From NCBI GenBank assembly GCA_013289695.1, contig JABCZK010000027.1:1-59996 (forward strand): DNA of 59,996 bases, given 5' to 3'. The notes below the pieces were generated by a model. It made no database searches and was not told where the DNA came from. It saw only the letters and a program-made list of their open reading frames with translations. Position 1 is the stretch's first letter, and each line of letters opens with the position of its first letter. This stretch comes from Acidobacteriota bacterium (GTDB lineage Bacteria > Acidobacteriota > Terriglobia > Acidiferrales > UBA7541). Shown here in pieces: positions 1 to 9,773 of this stretch. The position numbers were made by a program, and so were the translations under genes.

Positions 1-559
1 CTAGATTCAGAGAACCGGAGGTCCAGGAAAAGACGGAATCGACCCGAGCAGCACAGGCGCAAGAGACAAAATCTTTCCCGCCCCACAAACACCAACCTGC
101 GCGAGACGTTTCTTCACAGCTTCAAACCGAAGGTATGCGGCAGCCGACAATTCCAAGACGTTCATTGGGGTGTTTACGGGGGTGGGCCACCCGGGCAAAA
201 TGATCCAAGAGGAGCGAAACATGGAGGCGGGAGAACCGTGAACCAAGATATCTGATGACCGGATCAATTCAAATAAAAGGGCAAAAATTCTTGATTTTCG
301 CTTGACAGGCGACCCCAGTCGGCGTACACCTGCGGACACCCATCGAGTATTCACGCCCCGCGAGTGACCAGCCCCCCGGGGCCGGCCCCTAGTACTTTTT
401 GAGCCTCCTAAATGCGATACGCGACAGGCTGTACGTATTCGGTAACCATGTCCAAAACGTGTGCTCAATCTCTCAGTCTTGCTGAATGCCCTTCGATATA
501 GGCGATCGAAGACCAAGGCAAAGTAAGATGCGCCAAAGCCTACGGTAGGAGGATACATC
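1..559. other. Leader region with no supported gene
   Basis: I see no gene here. A 241-codon open frame on the minus strand (7-732) has no ribosome binding site and no recognisable motif, and it runs into the secretion signal of the lectin gene, so I treat it as chance. The end of the region holds the lectin gene's Shine-Dalgarno AGGAGG at 547-552. Confidence 0.5.
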
Positions 560-2830
560 ATGAAAATTTTCGAATTGACGCCGCGCCGAATCGCGCCGTT
601 GGTTTTGCTCTGCTGTTTGGTTTGGCTAAAGAGCCCGTCGCTGCACGCCCAAGATTTTAAGTTCACGGATTTCAGTTCCCCCACCCAATTAGAAGAATTA
701 GCCTTGAACGGGAGCGCTATAGCGGCAATCAATGGTTCGGGCGCTCACGTCTTGCGAATTACTCCGGCTGTAGCATCCCCATTCCAGGTGGGCAGTGCCT
801 GGTTCTGCGGCATTGACTGCTCCAACGGAAACCAAGAGCTTCTGGCACAGGGGTTCTCGACAACTTTCAAGTTCCAATTGAGTGGGAGCAACACCCCCGC
901 ATACGGCCCTGCCGACGGCTTCGCTTTCGTGATTCAATCGGGCGCTCCAAATGCCTGTTTCGCGCCAAGTCTCACCAATTGCGGGATTGCTGCGGTCGAT
1001 CCGACTGCGGGAGGCACTCATGGCTATGACGGCCTCACCAACAGCCTAGCGGTTGAATTCGTCACTTACCGCAACATCCCAGATAATGATATCCCCGATA
1101 GCATCAGCACAGCTAACAACGGGACCAGCACAGCTAACGAGGTTGGGATTCAGAGCTGCGGCACTGCTGCAAATACAGCCAACACTGACACCTGTGACTT
1201 TGGCCAACTGGACCTCGCCAGACTTTTCTTTAGCGACGGCACTTCCGCCGCCACAACGGCCGGCTCGCCAACGGTGACGCTGACAGGCACTCCGTATACT
1301 CTCACCCAGATGCAGAATATGGTGGGACTCTCTTTTGTCATTAATGGACTGGATTTTGGGCTGATTACGGCAACCAACGCAACGGCACAGACGCTCACAT
1401 TGGCCACAGCAGCACCCTCGACGCAAGCAGCAACGGTGACTTATGCCATCGAGCCGGTCCTGGCCGATGGAAACGTCCACACTGTGACGATCACGGACAC
1501 GCCGACGCAAGCGGAATCATGCGTGGAAGAAGCATGTTCAGCGCCAAGTCTGCTGACTGTCACTCTGGACAATAATGTTGTCTTGTCGACCCCCCTCGAT
1601 ATCGTAGGCTCTGTGCTGGGCGGAAGTGATGGTGCTTTGGTTGGGTTCACCGGCTCTAGCGCGAGCGGCGACGACAATCAGGATATCCTGAGTTGGACCT
1701 ACGACACGGCTAAAAGCCAGCCGGTGACATCGGGGGAGACCGTGACCGATTCCTATGACGGCGGCGCTGACACCTGGACAATCGTCTTACCGGAGGGGCT
1801 GCCGGCCGGTGCCATGCTAACAGCTTGGCGGACGGAACTGACGCAGGCTGACTGGGCCCAGCGCGTTGCGGGAACTTCATATGTGAACACCACGCTTGCA
1901 CCGATAAACGCTCCAGGCTTTATTTCACCTGGAGACGGGGCGGTCTGGTCGGCGATACTTAGCGTTAATGGTGTGGAGTATAACCCTGCCACCCCCGCCG
2001 CCTACGCCCTTAGAGGAACCTGGACTTCGTCGGACAACAATTACCTCAATGAGTCCCCTGGGCAGTTGAAGGCTCATCCTACCGACTCGGATAATTGGAC
2101 GGACATCTATCTCAGTACCACTGAGAATAATGATCCGGTGTATACCAACACAGGTGGGTCGAAAACTCCCTGCTCTGATTATGCGAACGTTTCTGGCGTG
2201 ACTGGAACGCCGCCAGCCGTGACAATTACGTCGCCGGCAGACGGTTCGACATATACACCTAACCAAATCGTGGATGCGAACTTTTCGTGCAGCGGCAACT
2301 CTGTCACGGGGTGTGTGGGCATACTGAACCCCCTCGGCTCGAACACACCGGTGAACTTCGGCGCCCCTGTCGATACCTCCGTGAACGGAAGCACCAATAC
2401 GTTCTCGGTGGTTGCAGATGTTAGCTCCGGTCCGAGCGGTACTGGGTCGGCAACCTACCATATTTCGAGCGGGCTATATGGCGTTCAGTTGCTCTACGCA
2501 TCGAACCGTGTCGTCAAGAGCGGCGCTGACTTTCCGATCAGGATGTATCTCACCGATGTAAATGGGAATGATGTTTCGAGCTCAACCTTGGTCGTGCACG
2601 CTTTGGAAGTGATACTCGTTAGCACAAACGTTTCGGATACCGTCACTGAAACGGGCGGTTCGAACCCGGACCTGGATTTCCGGTTTGACGGCACGCAGGG
2701 GCCGAAGGGCGGATATGACTTCAATCTCAAGACGACGGGCTTGGGGACGGGCCAGTACGTTCTGCAATTCCAGGTCATCGGGGATATTCCGTCTACCACT
2801 ACGTATACGGTTCCGTTCGGAGTGAAATGA
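560..2830 (+). CDS. Secreted L-type (legume-like) lectin with Ig-like domain
   Basis: This is a 756-residue exported protein. The ATG follows AGGAGG by 7 nt. A signal peptide covers residues 1-30, with cleavage expected at LHA-Q. Residues about 32-375 form an L-type lectin fold: DGFAFVI near 119-125, AVEFVTY near 164-170 (the Asp and Glu/Asp region used for metal and sugar binding in legume lectins), DGNVHTVTI near 303-311, and a terminal GDDNQDILSW strand. Between about 226 and 300 the lectin fold is interrupted by a Thr/Ala/Val-rich segment resembling small beta domains of surface and tail proteins. A PKD/Ig-like segment starts near 553 (PAVTITSPADGS). The likely role is carbohydrate binding at or outside the cell surface; no catalytic motif is visible. 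It stands alone and converges on the kinase gene. The lectin call is firm at fold level; the ligand is unknown. Confidence 0.8.
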   Translation: MKIFELTPRRIAPLVLLCCLVWLKSPSLHAQDFKFTDFSSPTQLEELALNGSAIAAINGSGAHVLRITPAVASPFQVGSAWFCGIDCSNGNQELLAQGFSTTFKFQLSGSNTPAYGPADGFAFVIQSGAPNACFAPSLTNCGIAAVDPTAGGTHGYDGLTNSLAVEFVTYRNIPDNDIPDSISTANNGTSTANEVGIQSCGTAANTANTDTCDFGQLDLARLFFSDGTSAATTAGSPTVTLTGTPYTLTQMQNMVGLSFVINGLDFGLITATNATAQTLTLATAAPSTQAATVTYAIEPVLADGNVHTVTITDTPTQAESCVEEACSAPSLLTVTLDNNVVLSTPLDIVGSVLGGSDGALVGFTGSSASGDDNQDILSWTYDTAKSQPVTSGETVTDSYDGGADTWTIVLPEGLPAGAMLTAWRTELTQADWAQRVAGTSYVNTTLAPINAPGFISPGDGAVWSAILSVNGVEYNPATPAAYALRGTWTSSDNNYLNESPGQLKAHPTDSDNWTDIYLSTTENNDPVYTNTGGSKTPCSDYANVSGVTGTPPAVTITSPADGSTYTPNQIVDANFSCSGNSVTGCVGILNPLGSNTPVNFGAPVDTSVNGSTNTFSVVADVSSGPSGTGSATYHISSGLYGVQLLYASNRVVKSGADFPIRMYLTDVNGNDVSSSTLVVHALEVILVSTNVSDTVTETGGSNPDLDFRFDGTQGPKGGYDFNLKTTGLGTGQYVLQFQVIGDIPSTTTYTVPFGVK

Positions 2831-2926
2831 TGCCGATGGGATAGGCTCGGGCACATTCTCAATCGCGTTGGCGGGCGAGTGAGCCTTCCGCCGCAGACGA
2901 CAACTTGTTCTCAGCTTCGCGATGAG

Positions 2927-2957
2927 GAGCCGGGCATGCAGTCGCCCGACTCTTTTT
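2927..2957 (+). terminator. Rho-independent terminator after the lectin gene
   Basis: A 9-bp stem with one C/A mismatch (GAGCCGGGC / GCCCGACTC) and an 8-nt loop is followed by five T residues. It lies 97 nt after the lectin stop and abuts the stop codon of the convergent kinase gene. Confidence 0.55.
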
Positions 2958-5900
2958 ATGCACCCTTATCCTGGGACCAGCGAGCGGATTCGGTGTAAAT
3001 CGCATTTAGATCGGAGCGTTGGAGAAAGGAGTCGGCTCCAAGGTCGTTGCGAATCTCGTCCAGATAGCGAAGTGCTTCGCGATAGTGGCTGGTGGCTTCC
3101 GCTCCGTGGCCGCTTAGTCGAAGAGCGGTTGCCAGCGAGTAATGAGCTTGAGCGAGCACGGCTCGGAGTTCCAGCTTTTCGGCTTTCGCCGCTACGCGTT
3201 CAAGTTCCTGCCGGGCACGTTCGTAATCTTTGGTTTCAACAAGGGCTTCCCCCAAATAAACGGACGACGCAAGAGACAAGTACTTCACGCCCATGGTGTC
3301 CGCCTCTGCGGCCAATTTTCGGAGCGCGGCCGCGGCCTCCGGCGCTTTGCCTTGTTTGAGCATCGCTTTGGCAATATGAACCTTGGAAAGCATGACTTTC
3401 TCTGGTTCCTTTGCGCGCGTTGCGAATTGCAAAGCCTGTTCGTAAAGGTTTCGGGCGGATTTGAAATCACCGCGATAGAAAGAGCACTCTCCCTGATAAT
3501 CAAGGGCCTGGGCGATGGAGCCGTCGATCTTCAGTTCGCGAGACAAGGCAAGAGCCTCGTCGAGGGGTTTCCGGGCGTCGTCGAGCCGGCCCGCATCAGC
3601 CAAAGCCATGCCGTAGCCACTCAAGACCTCAGTCATCCAATAGGTGCGGTCTTGCAGCTCCGTGAAGCTCTTGAGCGCGTCTTGCTTGGCCTTAATGGCA
3701 GCGCCAAATCGTCCCTGGTAGCCAAAGAGCATCCCCATGCCATAGGAGTCCATCGCGGCGCTGCGTTTGTCTCCAGCATTGCGGTATAGGTCGAGGGCCC
3801 TCACGTAATAGGCCAGGGCCTTGTCATATTGGCCCAATTTCTCGGATGTCACCGCCAGGTTGTGCACGGTGAGGGCGATGTCCGCGGGGACCTGGGACTT
3901 CTGGCGCAACTCAAGAGCTTGCTGAAAGTAGGTGAGAGCGTTTTCGTAATCGCCTTTGTCCAGATAGGTGATTCCAATGTTGTTCAGGCAGAGTCCCTGA
4001 TTGATCTCGCTGCCCAACTCCCTCTGAACTTGTAGGGCTTCCTTATAGAATCCCAAAGCTTGGTCGTAATGGCCGCTGTTCTCGTAGAAGCCACCCAAGT
4101 CGAGCAGGGTGTCGCCCACACCTCCCTTGTCTCCAATCTCTCGCCGGATTTGCAGCGCTTCTTGATAGCCCTTTAGAGCCTGGTCTGACTTTCCCAATTG
4201 CTCCTGGAGCTGAGCCATTGAGTCCAGAGTCAACGCCATTCCGCGCTTGTCGCCGAGGCGCTGTTTGATCTCGAGCGACTGTTGATAATAGCGAAGCGCT
4301 TCGTCGTTCTTGTCCAGTTGGCGATAACAGAAGCCAATCCCTTGCAAGACCGTCGCTCTTGCTTCGTCGTTTTCGAGCTGAATAGCCAGGGTGAGAGCGC
4401 GATTGAAGTAATCCAAGGCGCTTTGAGGATTGTCGCTTTTGGCTTCGGTGCGGCCCATGGCGATCAGAACGTTCAAATATTTCGGATCAATCGCTAAGAC
4501 TTTCGCGTAGTGATCGCGGGCCTTATCGAAGGCGCCGGTATCCTCATAGAGGCGCCCGAGGGTGAACTGAATCTCGGGATCGTCGGGCGTAGCGGCCGCC
4601 AGATTCTCGTAGGATTCGATGGCTTTGGGGTAGTCCCTCTCGATGCGGGCATCGTTTGCCGCGATCAAATATTTTTCTCGCGTGGGAAGTTTCTCGGCCA
4701 AAGCAACGGCCTTGCGTGAGGCTTGCTCGGCTTCGTTGTCGTGGCCCAAGTTTGCGTATGTCTGACCGAGCCTTGCGTAAGCGAGAGCAAATTCGGGATC
4801 TGCTTGTGTGGATGCCTGAAAACGTTTCAGAGCTTCGAGATTGTTGCCCTGGCCTGCGAGATCGACTCCTTCGCTGTAAAGCCGGATTGCGTCCAGCGAT
4901 TGCGATGAAGGCTTGAAGGATTGCGCTTGGAGTTCGTTCACAATCTTCGGCGATAGAGCCAAATTGTCGCGAATGGTCTGCGCGAGTTGATCGACAGCAC
5001 TCAGCAAATCCTTTTCGTTCGGCGCCAGCGTCTTGAGATTTACGGCGCGATCCTGTTTCATGTCTCGCAAGGTGGCGTCGATGCGAATTTGATCTCCGAA
5101 TTTTGCGTATTGCCCCGACACCACGGAATCCGCGTTCATCATCGAAGTGATCCGGCGCAGTGTCGCAGCATCCGATGTGGCGTCGGGCGTGACCTGCAGA
5201 TCGTGCAGCACCTGACGTAGCCGATCGGAAGATACGGGATGCAGGTGAGCGGACTCTCCCACGTCCGTGCTCAGCATGTCCGCGAGACTTGATCCCAGCC
5301 AGTCTAGCGATGGATCACCGGACGCGTTTCGAAACGGAAGGATCGCAAGCGCGATGGCAGGCTGCGCCGGTTGATCCGGTTTTGCTGCAGAGTGGAATCC
5401 AGGTTTCTCAATGACCACGAACGCGCCCGCCGCAATCGCAGCAGCCAGAGCAGGCACAAGCCACTTCCGAGAACTTCTGAACCGGTCTAGCACGGAAACG
5501 GGCCGAGCCGCCACTGACGCTATTGCGCCTGGAGCGCGACCGGCCACTGTCCCAGGGCGCACGCCGCGCCAGATCGCCAGGTCCTCGAGAATTTCGGTGG
5601 CGCTCCCGAAGCGTTTCGTTTTGTCGATTTCAAGGCAGTGCAGAACGATGTCATTCAGCTCTTGGGGGATGTCGGAGAACAGCTCGATCGGAGGACGCGC
5701 CGGCTCGCTCGTGCGCTTGTAAAGCGACTCCATAGCCGTTTCCGCCTTGTAAGGCGAATTTCCCGTGAGCAGCTCGTAGAAGATGATGCCGAGCGAAAAC
5801 AAATCCGACTGCGCGTCCACTTTCACGCCCTTGGCCTGTTCGGGCGACATGTATTCGGGAGTGCCCACTAGGGTACCAGTCTGTGTCATTCCGCCGCTGC

Positions 5901-6591
5901 CGATTTCCATACTGCGCGCAATTCCGAAGTCCATCACCGAAGCTTTGCCTTGCGCATCGATCATCACGTTTTGCGGCTTCAGGTCGCGGTGAATTACGCC
6001 TTCCATGTGCGCAACTTCGAGAGCACGGCAAATCTGTTCGATAATGCCCACCGCTTCCGCGGGCGGGAGTTTTCCTTTTTCGCGCAGCAGCGCTTTCAGA
6101 TCCCGCCCATCGATGTAATCCATTGTGATGAACTTCACGCCGTCCGCTTCGCCCAGATCGAAAATGCGGATCACGTTACGATGGGTCACCTGGCGGGCCA
6201 GAATCAGCTCCTGCTTGAACCGGTGCAGCGCATTCGCGTCCTGCGCCAGCTCGGGACGGATTACCTTCAGTGCTACCAGGCGGTCGAGTTCACGGTCGCG
6301 CGCTTTGTAAACCGCGCCCATGCCACCCTCCCCCAGCAGCTGCAGAATTTCGTAGCGGTTGCCAAGCACGCGGCCCGGCTCAAGGGGACTCGAAGATCGC
6401 GCGAGCCCGGCGGCGCCCGGAGCCGACCACCCGCTCACGTCATCGATTGTGCGGTCGGAAGCCACTTGCGCGCCGGGAGTGGTGATCGGGGTGATCGTAA
6501 GTGTGCGATCGCTAGCAGGCAGCGGGGTGCTGCACGCTGTGCAGATGATGATTCCGTCGGAATTCGTCAATCCGCATTGCGGGCATTGCAT
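2956..6591 (-). CDS. Membrane Ser/Thr protein kinase with zinc ribbon, TolB-N/FlgO-like domain and TPR array
   Basis: This is a 1211-residue Hanks-type kinase. It starts with a zinc ribbon (C3, C6, C17, C20). The kinase domain (about 75-345) has glycine loop LGEGGMGAVY, catalytic lysine in VALKVI, HRDLKPQN, DFGIA and an APE-equivalent TPEYMSPEQ, so it should be active. One membrane helix lies near 375-395 (WLVPALAAAIAAGAFVVI). After it comes a segment of the FlgO/TolB-N type (IALAILPFRNAS...LADMLSTDV), then at least ten TPR units to the C-terminus. Topology suggests a cytoplasmic kinase and an external sensor/scaffold. The architecture is common in Acidobacteriota; the signal and substrates are unknown. 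No partner gene is adjacent. The ATG at 6591 precedes the zinc ribbon and is the natural start. Confidence 0.93.
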   Translation of the reverse strand: MQCPQCGLTNSDGIIICTACSTPLPASDRTLTITPITTPGAQVASDRTIDDVSGWSAPGAAGLARSSSPLEPGRVLGNRYEILQLLGEGGMGAVYKARDRELDRLVALKVIRPELAQDANALHRFKQELILARQVTHRNVIRIFDLGEADGVKFITMDYIDGRDLKALLREKGKLPPAEAVGIIEQICRALEVAHMEGVIHRDLKPQNVMIDAQGKASVMDFGIARSMEIGSGGMTQTGTLVGTPEYMSPEQAKGVKVDAQSDLFSLGIIFYELLTGNSPYKAETAMESLYKRTSEPARPPIELFSDIPQELNDIVLHCLEIDKTKRFGSATEILEDLAIWRGVRPGTVAGRAPGAIASVAARPVSVLDRFRSSRKWLVPALAAAIAAGAFVVIEKPGFHSAAKPDQPAQPAIALAILPFRNASGDPSLDWLGSSLADMLSTDVGESAHLHPVSSDRLRQVLHDLQVTPDATSDAATLRRITSMMNADSVVSGQYAKFGDQIRIDATLRDMKQDRAVNLKTLAPNEKDLLSAVDQLAQTIRDNLALSPKIVNELQAQSFKPSSQSLDAIRLYSEGVDLAGQGNNLEALKRFQASTQADPEFALAYARLGQTYANLGHDNEAEQASRKAVALAEKLPTREKYLIAANDARIERDYPKAIESYENLAAATPDDPEIQFTLGRLYEDTGAFDKARDHYAKVLAIDPKYLNVLIAMGRTEAKSDNPQSALDYFNRALTLAIQLENDEARATVLQGIGFCYRQLDKNDEALRYYQQSLEIKQRLGDKRGMALTLDSMAQLQEQLGKSDQALKGYQEALQIRREIGDKGGVGDTLLDLGGFYENSGHYDQALGFYKEALQVQRELGSEINQGLCLNNIGITYLDKGDYENALTYFQQALELRQKSQVPADIALTVHNLAVTSEKLGQYDKALAYYVRALDLYRNAGDKRSAAMDSYGMGMLFGYQGRFGAAIKAKQDALKSFTELQDRTYWMTEVLSGYGMALADAGRLDDARKPLDEALALSRELKIDGSIAQALDYQGECSFYRGDFKSARNLYEQALQFATRAKEPEKVMLSKVHIAKAMLKQGKAPEAAAALRKLAAEADTMGVKYLSLASSVYLGEALVETKDYERARQELERVAAKAEKLELRAVLAQAHYSLATALRLSGHGAEATSHYREALRYLDEIRNDLGADSFLQRSDLNAIYTESARWSQDKGA

Positions 6592-6615
6592 GGCGGATGT
6601 GCCTCGCTATTTTGA

Positions 6616-6628
6616 GTGTACGGTACAC
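6616..6628 (-). promoter_or_regulatory. Perfect palindrome upstream of the kinase gene
   Basis: GTGTAC-G-GTACAC is a perfect inverted repeat with 6-bp arms, 24 nt before the kinase start. Its position fits an operator or promoter element of that gene. No clear -35/-10 pair could be assigned with confidence. Confidence 0.4.
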
Positions 6629-6912
6629 CTGCAAGGAGGCCTTTACAATCACCATGACGTCAGAAGTTTTTTCGCACCTTTCGCAACCAGCAAAGAGTGC
6701 GGGCGAGTAGCCCACCCCTTCGCGACGCATCGTTCTCTTTACTTCGCACGGTTGCGTTTGACGCACGGTGACGGGCGGTGATACCACTGCGGTAGTCGGC
6801 TCAGAATTTGATTGGATCTTTCGCTTTGCCGTTGCATTGAAACGCGCTCGTCCATTTCACTGCGCTCAATTTACTGGGCGCGGTTGAGGTTTCGCGCGAG
6901 GATTCGGAATCT
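6629..6912. other. Intergenic, nothing recognised
   Basis: This holds the upstream region of the kinase gene and the downstream region of the small minus-strand gene. Short frames on both strands lack ribosome binding sites and motifs. Confidence 0.5.
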
Positions 6913-7134
6913 CTACGGTGCGGGCTTGGTGACTTCCTTCGAGAGGTAAATAGTTCGGCCTACGTGATGGTAGGCGTGGGAGGCCGTGCGCAGGTATCCG
7001 GTGCAGCGGTCGTGCGCCTCGGGTTCGAGCGCGGCGGAGTAGGGCGCGGCGAAATCTTCGGCGGAGTGGTAAGCAGAGGCGCAGGAAATCGTGGGAAGAA
7101 GCCACGAAGAAAGAGGAAGCCGTTTTAGAATCAT
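6913..7134 (-). CDS. Small exported protein of unknown function
   Basis: This 73-residue frame begins at an ATG preceded by GGAGG with a 4-nt gap, a short spacing but the best Shine-Dalgarno nearby. An upstream in-frame start at 7167 would add 11 residues that look non-coding. The N-terminus (MILKRLPLSSWLLPTISCA) resembles a short signal peptide. The mature part is rich in His, Tyr and Ala and holds a single Cys. I do not recognise a family. It stands alone and could be a small periplasmic protein, or a chance frame; the ribosome binding site tips the balance. Confidence 0.45.
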   Translation of the reverse strand: MILKRLPLSSWLLPTISCASAYHSAEDFAAPYSAALEPEAHDRCTGYLRTASHAYHHVGRTIYLSKEVTKPAP

Positions 7135-7861
7135 AATTCCTCCACGGCAATCAAATGTCGCTGCCATCTAACGGAGCGCGTGTAGGCTGTCAAGGGAACA
7201 ACCACTCGCGGAACAACCACTTGCGGATATAGGTACTCAATGATAGTGGCGTGGAGGATATCCAAATGGGCTCGTGATCCTATGCAGGGATAGTTGGACC
7301 GCTGGGCGGAGAGTATTTTTCAGAAGTCCAATAAACCAATCGAGTCTTACTTAACTCCGCCAACTCTAAACTTTAGAGTAGGCCGCGCCCAATTCATCGC
7401 TCCGCGACAGGACAGTGATTCCAGAAGCATCTGATTTCGGAACGCGATCTGGAGCGGTTTCCAAGTTCGCTAATTCAACAATTTACGGCTGCCGATTCGG
7501 CGTGGTTTTTGGAACGCCCGGATCTTCGTGCGTTTTAGACCGATGCGACGTGAAGCGCTACTTCCGGGCGTTTACCAGGCATCGCTCAAAACATCTACTC
7601 GATGGGTTGCGATGCTCGGAGACTGGTGGCCGACAATGCCTGAGCGGCGGCTGGGGTACTCCGATCGGAGGGGGTTCCAGCCGCCGATAGGCGAGCCCAG
7701 AGCGCTCCTCCCGGAGCGTGACCGGGAGCTTCAGGGCTGGGGCTTCCTTACGCTAATTTTGGATGCGTGGCTTCGACACCCCGGTTGCCGGGCCCGACTT
7801 AGGGAGGTCGTGGGTCATTGTCCGGTAAATGCTGTTAATCAGACCTAGAGCGAGCAGTCGT
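7135..7861. other. 727-nt gene-free stretch
   Basis: No frame here has a credible start signal or motif. Two overlapping plus-strand frames (7415-7690, 7528-7848) are Arg/Pro/Trp-rich and look like non-coding translation. A short inverted repeat (GCTCC...GGAGC) lies near 7708-7718. I see no transposase, integrase or RNA gene remains. Confidence 0.5.
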
Positions 7862-8200
7862 CTACGAATGCGGCCCGTCGCGCAGATTCAGACTGGAATC
7901 CTCCGGCAGGTAAATCTCTATCTTTGGCGATAAAGCGTACTTGTGGAAATTAGCCCCGACGTAGAGGACAGGCACGAATGCGACTAAGACTGCTCCAACC
8001 AAGTGAAGCCCACGAAGCCCTAGCGCAGCGAAGAAGAATATCGGGACCAAGAGACTTACCCACCCGATAAATTGGGTATAGGACGCCGCAACTTGAAGGC
8101 GTGTGCCGCAGGTCGCGCACGAAAACGGTCCTGCGGGCATGACTCTTGCACGCTTGAGCGTAGCGCCGCATTTGACGCACTTGAGTAAGGGTCTCGTCAT
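7862..8200 (-). CDS. Zinc-ribbon membrane protein
   Basis: This is a 112-residue protein. A rubredoxin-like zinc ribbon is formed by C8, C11, C28 and C31 (CVKC and CATC pairs). Two hydrophobic segments follow at about 44-60 and 65-85 and should span the membrane, leaving a short polar tail. The order of zinc ribbon followed by a hairpin of helices is common in small bacterial proteins of unknown role. It starts at ATG 8200 with no visible Shine-Dalgarno. No neighbours suggest a function. The coding call is good because of the paired cysteines and the clean alternation of polar and hydrophobic segments; the function is unknown. Confidence 0.75.
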   Translation of the reverse strand: MTRPLLKCVKCGATLKRARVMPAGPFSCATCGTRLQVAASYTQFIGWVSLLVPIFFFAALGLRGLHLVGAVLVAFVPVLYVGANFHKYALSPKIEIYLPEDSSLNLRDGPHS

Positions 8201-8734
8201 AGCAAGACGATAAGGTGTTCTGGGCGAAGTTTACATCATTGATTGAACCCAAGTCCTGAAGAGTCTAGGAACGCTGTGCCCGATGCCTTGTTAGAGCCTG
8301 TGCGCCGAGAACACCCGAAATGGTGAGATGCCCCGCCACCGTGGAGGACTTCTCTTGGTGGAGTTGGTTTTGCTAGCAGCCTTTAGCTAAGTAACTCTAC
8401 GTCAACTTCCCGGTGGCGTTGTTTTGGGATGACATGGAAACTTGCACCTCCTGAGAACGCGCCCACCCGGCCATCGGCCAAATACACACTTCCATGCATC
8501 GCGCTTTTTAGTCTGCGCGTCTAATCTAGCGGAATAACCCGGGAGCCAGACGCCAAAGCGGTCAATATCTCCAAGCGGTTACCCCTTAGTGGAATTCCCT
8601 AATTTACAAACACCATCCCCGGGCATAGTTTGTTCTCGGTACATCATCCGAAGCACGCGTTTTGCATTCGCAACCTTAGCTGATCGTCACGTGCGTCGCC
8701 CAGCCCCCAGTCCACGAAAGAGGAGGGCGCTGTT
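8201..8734. other. 534-nt intergenic region, no gene seen
   Basis: Nothing coding is supported. The right end holds AGGAGG at 8721-8726, the ribosome binding site of the following GTG-start gene. Confidence 0.5.
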
Positions 8735-9334
8735 GTGCGCAGAGAGGCCGGGCACGCCCACGTTGCAAAGAAAAGTTATAGCAAGCCACAGTGCATTTCC
8801 CGATCCCCTTCCGAATTGGTTCATCTCTTGCGCGAAAGGCTCTCAGCGCAAGTCCAGTCTCGAAACGTGACGCCGCCCACCCTCGAAGGGCTCACGCCAA
8901 TTCTATTGGTACAAGGCTACGGCGGCGATCCAAGGTCGATCGAGGACGCGGCTCGCAGTCAGAACTTGCGCGGCCGTTCATGTGACGCTGCCAGCGGTTC
9001 CGAGCTGGTTCGCATGGTGTCGCGAGGTTCGGAGCGGACCGGCGCGGAGCAGTCGGATTTCTTGGTGCTGGACCTGAGAGTTCATGGCGGAAATGCACCT
9101 GCAATCCTGCGCGAGATTAGCAGTGAACCCATTTTTGGCGGCGTTCCGCTGACGATCCTCACATCCGCGGGCTTTGGCACCCAGCTTGCGGAACGAGAAG
9201 TTCGCGCTGCGCGCTGCGCGTGGCGCATGAGCGAGGTTTCGGATCCGGCTCAAGTAGTGCACGCGTTGAAGGCGGTGTTGCGGCTGTGGGCCGAGGGTCG
9301 GAAGCTGCGGGCCTCCTCGAAGTCGGCGCCATGA
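8735..9334 (+). CDS. Degenerate response-regulator receiver protein
   Basis: This is a 199-residue protein starting at GTG, 8 nt after a perfect AGGAGG. Residues about 53-190 follow the layout of stand-alone receiver domains of the Rcp1 type: ILLVQ strand at 56-60, DFLVLDL with the phospho-acceptor position D113, ILREISSEP helix, and LTILTS with T143. The acidic pair normally following the first strand is replaced by Gln-Gly, and the conserved Lys of the last loop (normally K-P) is absent in MSEV. Phosphorylation by the usual Mg-dependent chemistry is therefore doubtful. No output domain is present; residues 1-50 are basic and unassigned. It is followed by a hypothetical gene and a PilZ-like gene on the same strand, so a signalling cluster is likely. 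The assignment rests on motif pattern only. Confidence 0.6.
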   Translation: MRREAGHAHVAKKSYSKPQCISRSPSELVHLLRERLSAQVQSRNVTPPTLEGLTPILLVQGYGGDPRSIEDAARSQNLRGRSCDAASGSELVRMVSRGSERTGAEQSDFLVLDLRVHGGNAPAILREISSEPIFGGVPLTILTSAGFGTQLAEREVRAARCAWRMSEVSDPAQVVHALKAVLRLWAEGRKLRASSKSAP

Positions 9335-9470
9335 TCGAAGTTGCCCTCCCGATCGAAGCGGTCGACCTACCGGTCCGGGCAGCTTTCTAGCCAGCGCACG
9401 CCGTAAGCCAGGACTGCCCGAAAATCAACAGGCCGCCGTCGCCAACTATCGACGGTGCGAAAGGACTCCG

Positions 9471-9773
9471 ATGACCCGTCGCACGCCGTCTCTTTGGCAG
9501 TTCTTGGAGCACAATGTTAAGGGAAGAGACAGCGGTCGTTACTCGGCCATCTTTCGCGAGCAGCTGGATCGGTCGGAACTCCTCGCGACAATGGGTCGCA
9601 TCGCCGATACCGTCAACTTCAAGGCCGGTGAACTGCTGATCGATGTGCAGTCTTATCTCCCGCCGGAGGCCCTGGTGCGCAGCTTCTGCCTCCGGGGACA
9701 CGGCGTGGGCGCGACGCTGGCGGCGAAACGGATGAGAGCAGGCAAGACGATTTACGGCGGGACGGGATCATGA
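9471..9773 (+). CDS. Hypothetical protein, first gene of a translationally coupled pair
   Basis: This 100-residue protein is not recognised. The ATG follows a weak AAAGGA. The sequence is mixed alpha/beta with no signal peptide, membrane helix or cysteine pair; a stretch around FKAGELLIDVQSYLPPEA looks like an ordered core. Its stop overlaps the next start (ATGA), so it is translated with the PilZ-like gene. The degenerate receiver gene ends 136 nt upstream on the same strand. Confidence 0.5.
   Translation: MTRRTPSLWQFLEHNVKGRDSGRYSAIFREQLDRSELLATMGRIADTVNFKAGELLIDVQSYLPPEALVRSFCLRGHGVGATLAAKRMRAGKTIYGGTGS

Noticed and set aside
7415..7848. Overlapping plus-strand frames
   Set aside because: Arg/Trp/Pro-rich translations without a ribosome site or motif; non-coding by appearance.
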